This document shows positions 8,116 to 17,144 of a stretch of 64,000 nucleotides of DNA, piece by piece. Both the position numbers and the translations under genes were made by a program. Origin of the DNA: Bacillus sp. BGMRC 2118 (lineage in GTDB: Bacteria; Bacillota; Bacilli; Bacillales; SA4); NCBI GenBank assembly GCA_008364785.1, contig VTTJ01000006.1, positions 186,001-250,000 of the forward strand. Reading direction: 5' to 3'. How positions within the stretch are numbered: the first letter of the stretch is position 1; each line of letters opens with the position of its first letter. The notes beneath the pieces are model-generated. The model searched no databases and had not been told where the DNA came from. It saw nothing but the letters and a program-made list of their open reading frames with translations.

Positions 8116-9876
8116 ATGTTTTCAGTATTACGTAAATTAAGCTGGTTCTTTAAAGATAACTGGAAGAGATATACCGTGGCCATTTCATTATTAATACTTG
8201 TGAGTGCGTTGGAGGTAATTCCGCCTAAAATATACGGTATCGCGATTGACGCCATTCATTTAGGGACATTAACGTCTAACAATTTATTCAAGCATATAGG
8301 ATTATTATTGCTAATTACTTTTATGATGTATGGCCTGACATATGTATGGATGTATAAGCTTTTTGGTGGGGCATTTGTGTTAGAACGATTACAACGTTCG
8401 AAGTTAATGAGCCATTTCTTAAAAATGACACCAACCTTTTATGAGAGAAATCGTACGGGTGACTTAATGGCCCGTTCTACAAATGATTTAAAGGCAATTG
8501 CCCAAACAGCAGGATTTGGTATTTTAACACTTGTTGATTCATTTTTCTTCATGTTTATTATTATTTTTACGATGGGATTTTTCATCAGCTGGAAATTAAC
8601 GATTGCATCTATCTTGCCACTGCCAATCATGGCAATTGTGATTAATATATATGGAAAAAAGGTGCACGCGCGATTTACGGCTGCCCAGGATGCTTTTGGT
8701 GATTTAAACGATAATGTACTTGAATCTATTGCAGGAGTCAGGGTAATACGTGCCTATGTTCAGGAGCATGCAGATGTTGAGCGCTTTGATTCCTTAACCG
8801 AAGAAGTGTTTAACAAAAACATAAAAGTAGCAAAGATCAATGCGCTGTTTGATCCAACCATTAAGATACTTGTGGGAATTAGCTATTTGATTGGTTTAGG
8901 ATATGGAGCATATTTAGTGTTTCATCAGCAGCTGACTCTCGGTGAACTTGTTTCCTTTAATGTGTATCTTGGGATGTTAATATGGCCTATGTTTGCTGTT
9001 GGTGAATTAATTAATATCATGCAGCAAGGAAATGCGTCTTTAGATCGAGTCATGGAGACGTTATCTTATGAAGCAGATGTTAAAGATGATTTAACACCAC
9101 TAGATATTAAACAACCAGAGCGTATTGAATTTAAGCATGTAACGTTTCAATATCCTTCGTCATCATTTGCAAACTTAGTGGATGTAAACCTCACATTAAA
9201 TAAAGGTCAAACGCTTGGGATTGTCGGGAAGACTGGAAGTGGTAAAACGACACTTATTAAGCAGTTATTGCGTGAGTATCCACTTGGTGAAGGTGAGATT
9301 CTTATTTCTAGTGTACCTATTAATAAGATTCCAGTTGAACGATTGCAAAGCTGGATTGGTTATGTACCTCAGCAACATATTTTATTTTCGAGAACAGTAA
9401 AGGAAAATATATTGTTTGGTAAACCTAATGGAACGGAACGTGATGTTGAACATGCCATAGAACAGGCAGCCTTTAAAAAGGATTTAGAAATGCTGCCAGA
9501 AGGGTTACAAACACTTGTTGGTGAGAAAGGTGTAGCACTATCTGGTGGACAAAAGCAACGAATATCAATTGCTAGAGCGTTGCTTATAAACCCGGAGATT
9601 TTAATATTAGACGATTCATTGTCGGCTGTAGATGCCAAAACGGAAGCAACAATTATCGAAAATATTCAAAACGAGCGTGCAGGGAAAACAACTATTATTT
9701 CAACACACCGTTTATCTGCAGTTCAGCATGCAGATTGGATTATTGTATTTGACGAAGGGAAAATTGCAGAAGAAGGTACACATGAACAATTAATAGGCAA
9801 AGATGGCTGGTACAAAGAACAATGGGTTAGACAGCAAGTAGAAGAAGCATTAGGAACAGAGGAGGTGAGAGCATGA
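8116..9876 (+). CDS. yheI: multidrug ABC exporter subunit, BmrC-like
   Basis: A 586-residue half-transporter: six-helix exporter domain (about residues 1-310) then an ABC ATPase. It shows Walker A GKTGSGKTT, signature LSGGQKQR, and Walker B ILILDDSLSAVD in which the catalytic Glu is replaced by Asp500. This is the mark of the degenerate half of heterodimeric exporters; B. subtilis BmrC has the same change. Its intact signature should complete the working ATP site with YheH. Length equals the B. subtilis protein. The stop overlaps yheH (ATGA). Expression is probably set by the upstream attenuator. Confidence 0.88.
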   Translation: MFSVLRKLSWFFKDNWKRYTVAISLLILVSALEVIPPKIYGIAIDAIHLGTLTSNNLFKHIGLLLLITFMMYGLTYVWMYKLFGGAFVLERLQRSKLMSHFLKMTPTFYERNRTGDLMARSTNDLKAIAQTAGFGILTLVDSFFFMFIIIFTMGFFISWKLTIASILPLPIMAIVINIYGKKVHARFTAAQDAFGDLNDNVLESIAGVRVIRAYVQEHADVERFDSLTEEVFNKNIKVAKINALFDPTIKILVGISYLIGLGYGAYLVFHQQLTLGELVSFNVYLGMLIWPMFAVGELINIMQQGNASLDRVMETLSYEADVKDDLTPLDIKQPERIEFKHVTFQYPSSSFANLVDVNLTLNKGQTLGIVGKTGSGKTTLIKQLLREYPLGEGEILISSVPINKIPVERLQSWIGYVPQQHILFSRTVKENILFGKPNGTERDVEHAIEQAAFKKDLEMLPEGLQTLVGEKGVALSGGQKQRISIARALLINPEILILDDSLSAVDAKTEATIIENIQNERAGKTTIISTHRLSAVQHADWIIVFDEGKIAEEGTHEQLIGKDGWYKEQWVRQQVEEALGTEEVRA

Positions 9877-11885
9877 GTGTAACAAAACGTTTATTTCAAT
9901 ATGCAATGCTGTATAAAAAGACAATCATTTTTGCTCTCATGATGCTCTCTATTTCAGTTGCTGCAGAGTTATCAGGTCCATTTATTGCAAAGCAGATGAT
10001 TGATAAGCACATCTTAGGAATCGAACTACCATGGCATGAGACAGATCAGACAGATAAAGACACAGTGAACTATAATGGAAAGTTATATAAACGCTCTGAC
10101 CACGTTGCAAGTGGTGAAAAGGGCAAAGAAGTACGGGTACTCCAAGTCGGAAGAAACTATTACTTTGTCAATTCTCCAATTGAGTTTGACGGAGTGAGAA
10201 CGTTTAAGGACGGAACCCTTACGATTACACGAGATGGTAATGTGGCAGAGTATCCAGCCGATAAGCTGAGTGGAACAGCTCTACTAGGGTTTTATACACC
10301 TGAAATTGATAATATACTTTGGCTCATGGGCTTATATTTCGGATTAGTGATCGTTTCTTCTATCTTTCAATACGGGCAGCGAGTCTTTTTACAAGTATCC
10401 GCTAATCGTATTATTCAACGGATGAGGAAGGATGTCTTTAGACATATCCAACGATTGTCGATTAACTATTTCGATAACCTTCCAGCAGGGAAAGTGGTAT
10501 CTCGCGTAACAAATGATACAGAAGCCATTCGAGATTTATTTGTGACGGTATTGTCCACCTTCTTTACAGGTGTCATTTATATTACCGGTATCTATATTGC
10601 GCTCTTCTTATTAGATGTAAGACTGGCAGCAATATGTTTAATCCTAGTACCAATCCTAATCGTATGGATTATCATTTATCGTAAATACGCATCCAAATAC
10701 AATCATATTATTCGATCTACGCTAAGTGATATTAATGGAATGATCAATGAAAGTATTCAAGGTATGACGATTATTCAAGCTTTTAAGCGTCAAAAAGAAA
10801 CAACAAAAGAGTTTGAAGTGATGAATGACAAGTACTTTACGTATCAAAATAAACTATTGAACTTAAACTCACTTACTTCACATAACTTGGTGTTTGTGCT
10901 AAGAAACTTAGCATTCGTTGCGTTGATTTGGTACTTCGGCGGTGCTTCACTCGAAATAGGAACAGTTATCTCAATAGGTGTGCTGTATGCCTTTGTTGAT
11001 TATTTAAACCGTTTATTTCAGCCGATCACAGGAATCGTCAATCAATTAGCAATGCTAGAGCAGGCACTAGTGGCTTCAGAAAGAGTATTCGAACTTTTGG
11101 ATGAAGAAGGTGTCGATGTTTCAGAAGATACTATTCCTAGATACAAAGGTGATGTTCAGTTCGATCATGTTTCCTTCGGATATAAAGAAGGAGAATATGT
11201 GTTGAAGGATATTGACTTTAAGGCAAATCAAGGAGAAACAGTTGCACTTGTTGGTCATACAGGGTCAGGTAAAAGCTCAATCATGAATCTTTTATTCCGT
11301 TTTTATGACGTGTTGGAAGGTAAGATTTTAATCGATGGCCAGGATATCCAAAGCTTAACGAAGCAGCAAGTACGAAAGCATATGGGAATTGTGCTGCAGG
11401 ATCCATTCTTGTTCACAGGTACGATTGCTTCTAACGTAAGTTTAGATGATCCATCTATCTCGCGTGAAAAAGTGATAAAAGCATTAAAGGATGTTGGAGC
11501 AGATCGGTTTATTGAGAACCTACCTGGAGGGTACGATGAACCTGTAATTGAAAAGGGAAGTACATTGTCAGCCGGACAACGTCAGCTCATTTCTTTTGCA
11601 AGAGCATTAGCATTTGATCCAGCCATCTTAATACTAGATGAAGCAACTGCTTCCATTGATACAGAGACTGAGTCCATTATTCAGGAAGCATTAGAAGTGC
11701 TTAAGAAGGGACGTACGACCTTTATTATTGCACACAGACTATCAACCATTAAAAATGCCGATCAAATTCTTGTGTTAGATAAAGGAAGCATTGTTGAACG
11801 AGGGAACCATGATGAACTTATGGAACATGGTGGTCGTTATTATCAAATGTATCAGTTACAGCAGGGGGCAATCTTAGCAGGATAG
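9873..11885 (+). CDS. yheH: multidrug ABC exporter subunit, BmrD-like
   Basis: A 670-residue half-transporter and the partner of YheI. An insertion of about 100 residues between the first two membrane helices (about residues 50-145) is typical of BmrD and gives an extracytoplasmic domain. The ATPase has Walker A GHTGSGKSS, a full Walker B with Glu ([10 protein letters not shown]), but an altered signature LSAGQRQL, complementing YheI. Its last 290 bases recur almost exactly at 18668-18957, so the 3' end has been involved in a recombination event. Confidence 0.88.
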   Translation: MSVTKRLFQYAMLYKKTIIFALMMLSISVAAELSGPFIAKQMIDKHILGIELPWHETDQTDKDTVNYNGKLYKRSDHVASGEKGKEVRVLQVGRNYYFVNSPIEFDGVRTFKDGTLTITRDGNVAEYPADKLSGTALLGFYTPEIDNILWLMGLYFGLVIVSSIFQYGQRVFLQVSANRIIQRMRKDVFRHIQRLSINYFDNLPAGKVVSRVTNDTEAIRDLFVTVLSTFFTGVIYITGIYIALFLLDVRLAAICLILVPILIVWIIIYRKYASKYNHIIRSTLSDINGMINESIQGMTIIQAFKRQKETTKEFEVMNDKYFTYQNKLLNLNSLTSHNLVFVLRNLAFVALIWYFGGASLEIGTVISIGVLYAFVDYLNRLFQPITGIVNQLAMLEQALVASERVFELLDEEGVDVSEDTIPRYKGDVQFDHVSFGYKEGEYVLKDIDFKANQGETVALVGHTGSGKSSIMNLLFRFYDVLEGKILIDGQDIQSLTKQQVRKHMGIVLQDPFLFTGTIASNVSLDDPSISREKVIKALKDVGADRFIENLPGGYDEPVIEKGSTLSAGQRQLISFARALAFDPAILILDEATASIDTETESIIQEALEVLKKGRTTFIIAHRLSTIKNADQILVLDKGSIVERGNHDELMEHGGRYYQMYQLQQGAILAG

Positions 11886-11912
11886 GAACAACCTTATGGT
11901 TGTTCTTTTTTT
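11886..11912 (+). terminator. terminator after yheH
   Basis: GAACAACC, loop TTAT, GGTTGTTC and seven T: a clean intrinsic terminator directly after the yheH stop. Confidence 0.85.
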
Positions 11913-12032
11913 ATGGGTCATTAATTTTGATTTATTAATAGATTAATAGTTTAAAGGCAAGACTACTGATTGTGACGAGTCCCACCTTCTCCACATGAAA
12001 TTGATTTTTTTTAATATGGATTTTTGTGACGT

Positions 12033-12078
12033 AAAGCATAACTTTTCCGTTTGGAAAGGTTATGCTTTATTTTATTTT
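12033..12078 (+). terminator. long hairpin in the gap after yheH
   Basis: AAAGCATAACTTTTCC, loop GTTT and GGAAAGGTTATGCTTT make a 16-bp stem with one wobble pair, followed by an AT-rich tract ATTTTATTTT. It could end a transcript that read past yheH or one from a gene now lost. Confidence 0.55.
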
Positions 12079-12299
12079 AGGAAGCATTATGCTTTATATT
12101 GATCGTTTGTAAACAACTTGGACAGGAAAAACAGGAAGAAGATGTAATTCCCCATTTCTGTATTGCCATCGCTCCTTGTTTCCTATTGTTGTATTTTCAT
12201 CATGGCAAAATAAGACTCATTAACGGAAACGGAATCTGGTTGCTACAAGGAAAAATAATATAGACCAATGCAATATTTGAATTGGTCTATACAATGTGT

Positions 12300-12510
12300 T
12301 CTCCAAATAGAAGGGGGTTAATAGTCATATGGAAATGCAATCTCAATGAATTCACCTCATTCAGAGAGACACTAATCACATCAAATTCTTCTTTGCCATG
12401 ATCGTTGTAGTTTATTTTTCATTAAAACGGGTACTGGAAGGTCATTATCAATCCCTTCGTCCACAGTTTCCAAATAAGAATATTTCCCCTCTTCTTCATT
12501 GTCAAGGTTA
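12300..12510 (-). pseudogene. possible decayed coding fragment
   Basis: On the minus strand this stretch reads in two neighbouring frames as plausible protein: acidic text ending DNDLPVPVLMKNKLQ, then after a frame change EEFDVISVSLNEVNSL. No start, ribosome site or recognised family is visible. The gap 11913-12514 otherwise holds only the hairpin at 12033; I see no intact gene there. Confidence 0.25.
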
Positions 12511-12514
12511 CTTT

Positions 12515-12650
12515 ATGGATAAAAACAAATTGATCAAGAAACATTAATTGAAATAGTTAAAGATGCGAAATGACACCTTCATGGGTAAATTCACTACCAT
12601 GGCATGTTTAATTTGCGACTGGTGAGGCGCTTAAACATATAAGGAATGTG
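12515..12650 (+). pseudogene. nitroreductase N-terminal relic
   Basis: Translated with frame changes, this reads MDKNKL, DQETLIEIVKDA, MTPSWVNSLPWHV, then past an in-frame stop FATGEALKHIRNV. The piece MTPSWVNSxPWHV matches the FMN-binding N-terminal signature of nitroreductases. There are at least two frameshifts and one stop, and the remaining protein is missing, so it is a dead fragment next to the DUF3219 gene. Confidence 0.6.
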
Positions 12651-12677
12651 TTATCTTTAGAAAGGGACGATGATGAA

Positions 12678-12959
12678 ATGGTTACAGAAATTCAACTAAA
12701 TGATACTAAAATTAATATCACACGATATGATGAAAAAAAGATAGATGGTAAAACTCAGATATCGTTAACTTTTTATGTTACAAGTGAAGACTACCATGAT
12801 ATAGCAACGTTATTATACGAAGGAACATTTGATGTAATCGTAGTCGAGAGACATCTTAAGTTCCGCGGAACGATTCAAGAATATTCAACATCAATTACGA
12901 ATCTATACGAAAAAGGGCAAATTGGTGAATATAAACTGACTTTGAAAGAAGTGGAATAA
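12678..12959 (+). CDS. DUF3219 family protein (YkvR-like)
   Basis: A 93-residue soluble protein. The features recall the DUF3219 family, which includes B. subtilis YkvR: SEDYHDIATLLYEGTFDV, RHLKFRGTIQEYSTSITNLYE. No biochemical role is known. ATG 12678 is chosen because AGAAAGGGA lies upstream; a start at 12648 would place codons inside the nitroreductase relic. It precedes the monooxygenase by 22 bases and may share its transcript. Confidence 0.7.
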   Translation: MVTEIQLNDTKINITRYDEKKIDGKTQISLTFYVTSEDYHDIATLLYEGTFDVIVVERHLKFRGTIQEYSTSITNLYEKGQIGEYKLTLKEVE

Positions 12960-12981
12960 TAGAAAAGGGGATTTTCATCTT

Positions 12982-13962
12982 ATGAAATTAAGCATTTTAG
13001 ATCAGTCTCCCATTTCAACTAATCAAACGGCAAATGAAGCATTACAGGAATCCATGAATCTCGCACGCATAGGGGAGACATTAGGATATTCACGTTATTG
13101 GATTGCTGAACATCATGCAATGCCAGGGCTTGCATGCTCCGCGCCCGAGGTCATGTTAGGGTATATTGGAGCAAATACAAAAAATATACGAATTGGCTCT
13201 GGAGCGGTTTTATTGCCATACTATAAGCCGTATAAAGTAGCAGAAACCTATCACATGTTAGCTACTCTATTTCCTAATCGAATTGATGTAGGGATTGGAA
13301 GGGCACCGGGTGGTCCTGCTGAAGCAACAAATGCATTATCGGATAACTATTTGGAACATGTCTATAAAATGCCTGATTTAGTTAATGAATTAATTAAATA
13401 CATAGATAATGAAGGGACCGAATTAGAGGCTTCTCCGATACCGCAAATTAGTCCTGATCTATGGATCTTAGGTACAAGTAGAAAAAGTGGGAATTTTGCT
13501 GCGGAAAACGGTTTAGCCTATAGTTTCGGACAATTTATGAGTGATGAAAACGGAGCAGAAATCGTCCAACAATATCGTAAGTCATTTCAACCAAGAAAAA
13601 AAGGGCAAAAACCATACGTCATTATGGCTTTATCAGTTATATGTGCAGAAACTACTCAAAAAGCAGAAGAAATTGCTTTAAGTTCAATTGTTTGGGAACT
13701 ACAAAATGAGAGTATGAAAGGAAACAAAGGAGTTCCTTCTGTTGATGAGGCAAAACAAATTCTATTCAATCTACGTAATCCAAAGTCTATTGAAAGAATA
13801 AAAAAGAAAATGATTATAGGTACTCCTAATGAGGTGAAAAGGAAAATAGTAGAAATTCAATCTCATGTATTAGCAGATGAAATCATGATTTTAACTATCA
13901 CTTATTCATCAAAGGATAAGTATCAATCATATCGATTAATCGCAGAACAATTTATTAAATGA
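12982..13962 (+). CDS. LLM-class flavin-dependent oxidoreductase
   Basis: A 326-residue luciferase-like TIM-barrel protein. It opens with LSILDQSPIS, then shows YWIAEHH, IRIGSGAVLLPYY, and IDVGIGRAPGG, all typical of the MsnO8/YwcH type of bacterial luciferase-like monooxygenases that use reduced flavin. The substrate cannot be told. AAAAGGGGA precedes the ATG. It is the best preserved oxidoreductase of the accessory block; a fragment of another member of the superfamily lies at 18300-18443. Confidence 0.85.
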   Translation: MKLSILDQSPISTNQTANEALQESMNLARIGETLGYSRYWIAEHHAMPGLACSAPEVMLGYIGANTKNIRIGSGAVLLPYYKPYKVAETYHMLATLFPNRIDVGIGRAPGGPAEATNALSDNYLEHVYKMPDLVNELIKYIDNEGTELEASPIPQISPDLWILGTSRKSGNFAAENGLAYSFGQFMSDENGAEIVQQYRKSFQPRKKGQKPYVIMALSVICAETTQKAEEIALSSIVWELQNESMKGNKGVPSVDEAKQILFNLRNPKSIERIKKKMIIGTPNEVKRKIVEIQSHVLADEIMILTITYSSKDKYQSYRLIAEQFIK

Positions 13963-14671
13963 AAAAATAAGATATAAAGGGAAAGGATTGATTAACGTTT
14001 TTTCCTTTAGTTCCCTTTTAGAGTAGAAGAGATTAAAAGGAGTAGTGTGTTAAAATTGGTGAGGTTTGTGAAAAATTCTTCTGCATTCCATATAAGTGCC
14101 AGAGCACGAAAAGGAGAACTGCTAATAAGCAATTACAACTGATTAATTAAAACTGGGAATGAAAGCCGTCATGTTGAGCTGAAACGGGTTATCTGATCCT
14201 CCTACATGCACATAATGGTTGTAGTTAAAGGGAAAATTAATTTAGAGAAAAAAGCTCAGTTTGTATTAATGTGACTTTTTGAACAAAGTGAATAGTATAC
14301 CAAAGACTTTACATAAAAGCAGCAGTTGGAGTTTGGATGACAAACAAAACCAACAGCTGCTTTTTTGCAATTATTACAATAATTCCTAAATTAAAAACAA
14401 AAATTTTAGAAATGATAAAAAAGAAATTGAAGAATACTTAGAAACAAAAATAGACATTCGTGAAAAAGTTAGTTTTCGTAAGATATGGAGAACGACCTCT
14501 TTCAATCAAGAATAATCAGAGTCATTCTGAAGTGATCTCTCCGAGCAGTTTGCGTGCGCTCTGAGATAATTAGCAGTAATATATAGGAAACACATTTGCT
14601 TACTTGTGTTTATGGGGTAAGGGAAAATAGCCGCCTTGCTCTTTTACATTAAAGAGGGGGCAATATAAAAG
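13963..14671. other. gene-free gap with fragments
   Basis: About 700 bases without an intact gene. At 13976-14022 AAAGGGAA and TTCCCTTT may form a weak terminator after the monooxygenase. At 14396-14512 the plus strand reads KKEIEEYLETKIDIREKVS and on to a stop after FNQE, a possible gene tail with no start. I see no family match. Confidence 0.45.
14315..14366 (+). terminator. terminator-like hairpin
   Basis: AAAAGCAGCAGTTGG pairs with CCAAC-A-GCTGCTTTT across a loop of about 20 bases and runs into a T tract. No intact gene lies immediately upstream, so it probably belonged to a gene that has been lost. Confidence 0.6.
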
Positions 14672-15184
14672 ATGGGCAAAAAAATCGCAACAATCATAAC
14701 AGACTTATTTGAAGATGTAGAATACACAGAACCAGCAGAAGCATTTAAGGAAGCTGGCTACGAGATCATCACAATTGACAAAGAGCCAGGTGGAGAAATC
14801 ACTGGAAAAAAAGGTGAAAAAGTAAAAATTGATAAAGGGATTGGAGAAGTTAATCATCTAGACTTTGATGCCCTGCTAATACCAGGCGGCTTCTCTCCAG
14901 ACCTATTACGCGAAGATGACCGTTTCGGTGAATTCGCAAAAGCCTTTATTCAAGAAGGCAAACCTGTTTTTGCTATTTGCCATGGACCACAAGTGCTAAT
15001 CGATACAGACCTTCTAAAAGGAGTCGACATAACTGGTTACAAATCAATTCGCAAAGATTTAATAAATGCAGGCGCAAACTACATAGATGAAGAAGTTGTG
15101 GTGAGCCATAATATTGTGACTAGCCGTTTCCCGGATGATATTCCTGCATTTAATCGCGAATCCTTAAAATTGTTAGCTGAATAA
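14672..15184 (+). CDS. DJ-1/PfpI family protein (YfkM/YraA-like)
   Basis: A 170-residue PfpI-type protein. The nucleophile elbow FAICHGPQVL and the acid FEDVEYTEP are present, as are LLIPGGFSPDLLR and YKSIRKDLINAGA. B. subtilis YfkM and YraA are general-stress members of this family, linked to protection against reactive aldehydes; which one is orthologous cannot be decided by eye. AAAGAGGGGGC precedes the ATG. It starts a run of stress or detoxification type genes. Confidence 0.85.
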   Translation: MGKKIATIITDLFEDVEYTEPAEAFKEAGYEIITIDKEPGGEITGKKGEKVKIDKGIGEVNHLDFDALLIPGGFSPDLLREDDRFGEFAKAFIQEGKPVFAICHGPQVLIDTDLLKGVDITGYKSIRKDLINAGANYIDEEVVVSHNIVTSRFPDDIPAFNRESLKLLAE

Positions 15185-15290
15185 GAGCGTAAGTTTAAAA
15201 AAAATAGATATTCATTTTCAGAATGCAAGAAGCAAATTGAATTCCAGCCAAAGAAATGGCTAAACTGAAATATAATTGGAGGGCTTACCC

Positions 15291-16007
15291 ATGTTATTAA
15301 AAGGAAAACGCGTAGTTGTTTTAGGTGGTACTTCCGGTATCGGATTATCAACTGCCAAAGCATTTCTTGATCAATCTGCTCAAGTGATCATTGCCAGCCG
15401 TTCTGATTCAAAATTATCTCAAGCAAAACAAGCGCTTGGGGGGAATGTGGAAGGGTACGAAATCGATTTTCGCAGTGAAGAAAAAACAGCAGAGTTTTTT
15501 AAAAAGGTGGGAAAATTTGATCACCTTGTTGTAACAGCAGGGGAAGGTACGATGGGCCATTTTAGCGATCTGCCTGCTGCAAGTGCTAAAGAGGCTTTTG
15601 ACAGTAAGTTCTGGGGGCAATACCATGCCGTCCGTGCCGCACTTCCGTACTTGCATCCTGAAAGCTCAATCACTTTAACCTCGGGTGTGTATGGTGTCCG
15701 TCCTCCTAAAGGCGCTTCTACATTGGCGGCGATCAACTCAGCTATCGAAGGCTTGGTTCGGGGACTTTCCGTAGATCTTGCTCCTATTAGGGTAAACGTT
15801 GTTTCACCAGGTATTGTTGACACTCCTATCTATGCTGGAATGCCAGAAGATCAGCGTCAAGAGCTGTTTAACGGAATTGCACAGCAGCTGCCTGTAGGAC
15901 GGATTGCACAGCCTGCAGACATAGCTGAGTCTTATGTGTACTTAGCAAAAAATGGATTTACGACTGGTGCAGTTGTTCTAATTGATGGCGGAGCTCATTT
16001 AGTTTAA
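15291..16007 (+). CDS. atypical SDR family protein
   Basis: A 238-residue Rossmann protein of the short-chain dehydrogenase family with cofactor motif LGGTSGIG and VNVVSPGIVDTP. The active-site region is unusual: Ser131 is kept, but by spacing from AIEGL the Tyr and Lys of YxxxK fall on Leu145 and Asn149. It may be inactive, act as a cofactor-binding regulator, or use other residues. The ATG follows GGAGGG by eight bases; a TTG at 15276 lies upstream of that site. A strong terminator follows. Confidence 0.82.
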   Translation: MLLKGKRVVVLGGTSGIGLSTAKAFLDQSAQVIIASRSDSKLSQAKQALGGNVEGYEIDFRSEEKTAEFFKKVGKFDHLVVTAGEGTMGHFSDLPAASAKEAFDSKFWGQYHAVRAALPYLHPESSITLTSGVYGVRPPKGASTLAAINSAIEGLVRGLSVDLAPIRVNVVSPGIVDTPIYAGMPEDQRQELFNGIAQQLPVGRIAQPADIAESYVYLAKNGFTTGAVVLIDGGAHLV

Positions 16008-16073
16008 TAACTAAAATCAGGCCATAAGTCATTCTACCGAGAATGGAAATCAGATTAAGCTAAAAAATTAACT

Positions 16074-16110
16074 GGCGGCATTACTGCAAGATAGTAATGC
16101 CGTCTTCTTT
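16074..16110 (+). terminator. terminator after the SDR gene
   Basis: GGCGGCATTACT and AGTAATGCCGTC form a 12-bp stem with one wobble pair and a 7-base loop, followed by TTCTTT. Confidence 0.75.
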
Positions 16111-16167
16111 AATCAAAAAAAGTAAATTCGTCATCTTCCAATACACATAAGAAAGGTTAGATTGTAT

Positions 16168-17067
16168 ATGAGTTTACATGACGGAACGAATCGAACGAAA
16201 ATTAAAAAGGCCTTTGAAAAGAGAACAGTAATATTGCCTGATGGAACTTCTCTGCCAGCTATTGGGCAAGGTACTTGGTACATGGGGGAAAACCCTCAAC
16301 TGAGAGAAAATGAAATTAAAGCTTTACAGACCGGAATAGAATTAGGCATGACGGTAATCGATACGGCAGAAATGTATGGAAATGGTGGTTCTGAACGATT
16401 AGTGGGCGAAGCAATCAAAGGACGCAGAGAACATGTCTTTTTGGTATCGAAAGTGTTTCCTCATAACGCAGGCCTGGATAAGATTGCGAAAGCGTGTGAA
16501 AACAGTTTAAAACGCCTTGGAATAGACCATCTTGATTTGTACCTACTGCACTGGAGAGGCAGTGTTCCATTGTCAGAAACCATTGAAGGGATGGAGAAGC
16601 TGCGCCAGGAGGGGAAAATAGCAAGGTGGGGTGTCTCCAATTTTGATACCGTTGATATGGAAGAGTTATGGAACACCGCTGGTGGAAAAAAATGTATGGT
16701 CAATCAGGTACTGTATCATATAGGTTCAAGAGGTATTGATTATAATCTTCTGCCTTGGCAGCGGGATCATAACATGCCGATCATGGCCTATAGCCCACTA
16801 GCTCAAGGCGGTTCTTTAAGAAGACAGCTTTTAACAGATCCAACCATAAAAGAGATTGCAGAGAAATACAATGTCCAGCCTTTGCAAATCGCTCTTGCGT
16901 GGACAATCCGTTCAGGTAATGTTCTTTCGATACCAAAAGCTGTTCAAGAAGAACATGTACTGGCAAACGCTGAAGCGGCAATGATTGAATTAACGGAAGC
17001 GGATCTCAACAGACTTGACGAATTATTTCCGAAACCGTCCAGAAAAATGCCTTTGGATATTATATAA
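16168..17067 (+). CDS. aldo/keto reductase (YeaE-like)
   Basis: A 299-residue NADPH-dependent TIM-barrel reductase. The catalytic tetrad is visible: Asp and Tyr in IDTAEMYGNGG, Lys in LVSKVFP, His in DLYLLHWRG. Its text is close to E. coli YeaE, which reduces methylglyoxal (SLPAIGQGTWYMGE, NQVLYHIGSRGI, AYSPLAQGG). This fits a detoxification theme with the PfpI protein upstream. ATG 16168 sits 10 bases after GAAAGGT; a TTG at 16162 would be too close. A terminator separates it from the next gene. Confidence 0.88.
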   Translation: MSLHDGTNRTKIKKAFEKRTVILPDGTSLPAIGQGTWYMGENPQLRENEIKALQTGIELGMTVIDTAEMYGNGGSERLVGEAIKGRREHVFLVSKVFPHNAGLDKIAKACENSLKRLGIDHLDLYLLHWRGSVPLSETIEGMEKLRQEGKIARWGVSNFDTVDMEELWNTAGGKKCMVNQVLYHIGSRGIDYNLLPWQRDHNMPIMAYSPLAQGGSLRRQLLTDPTIKEIAEKYNVQPLQIALAWTIRSGNVLSIPKAVQEEHVLANAEAAMIELTEADLNRLDELFPKPSRKMPLDII

Positions 17068-17080
17068 AGAAATTTTGAGG

Positions 17081-17107
17081 AAACCTCATTCTAGGAGGTT
17101 TTCTTTC
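17081..17107 (+). terminator. terminator after the aldo/keto reductase
   Basis: AAACCTC and GAGGTTT form a 7-bp stem around ATTCTAG, followed by TCTTTC. It lies between the reductase stop and the dehydrogenase start. Confidence 0.65.
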
Positions 17108-17144
17108 TTAATGGACAAACAAAGAGAGAGGGGAATGAATGTAG

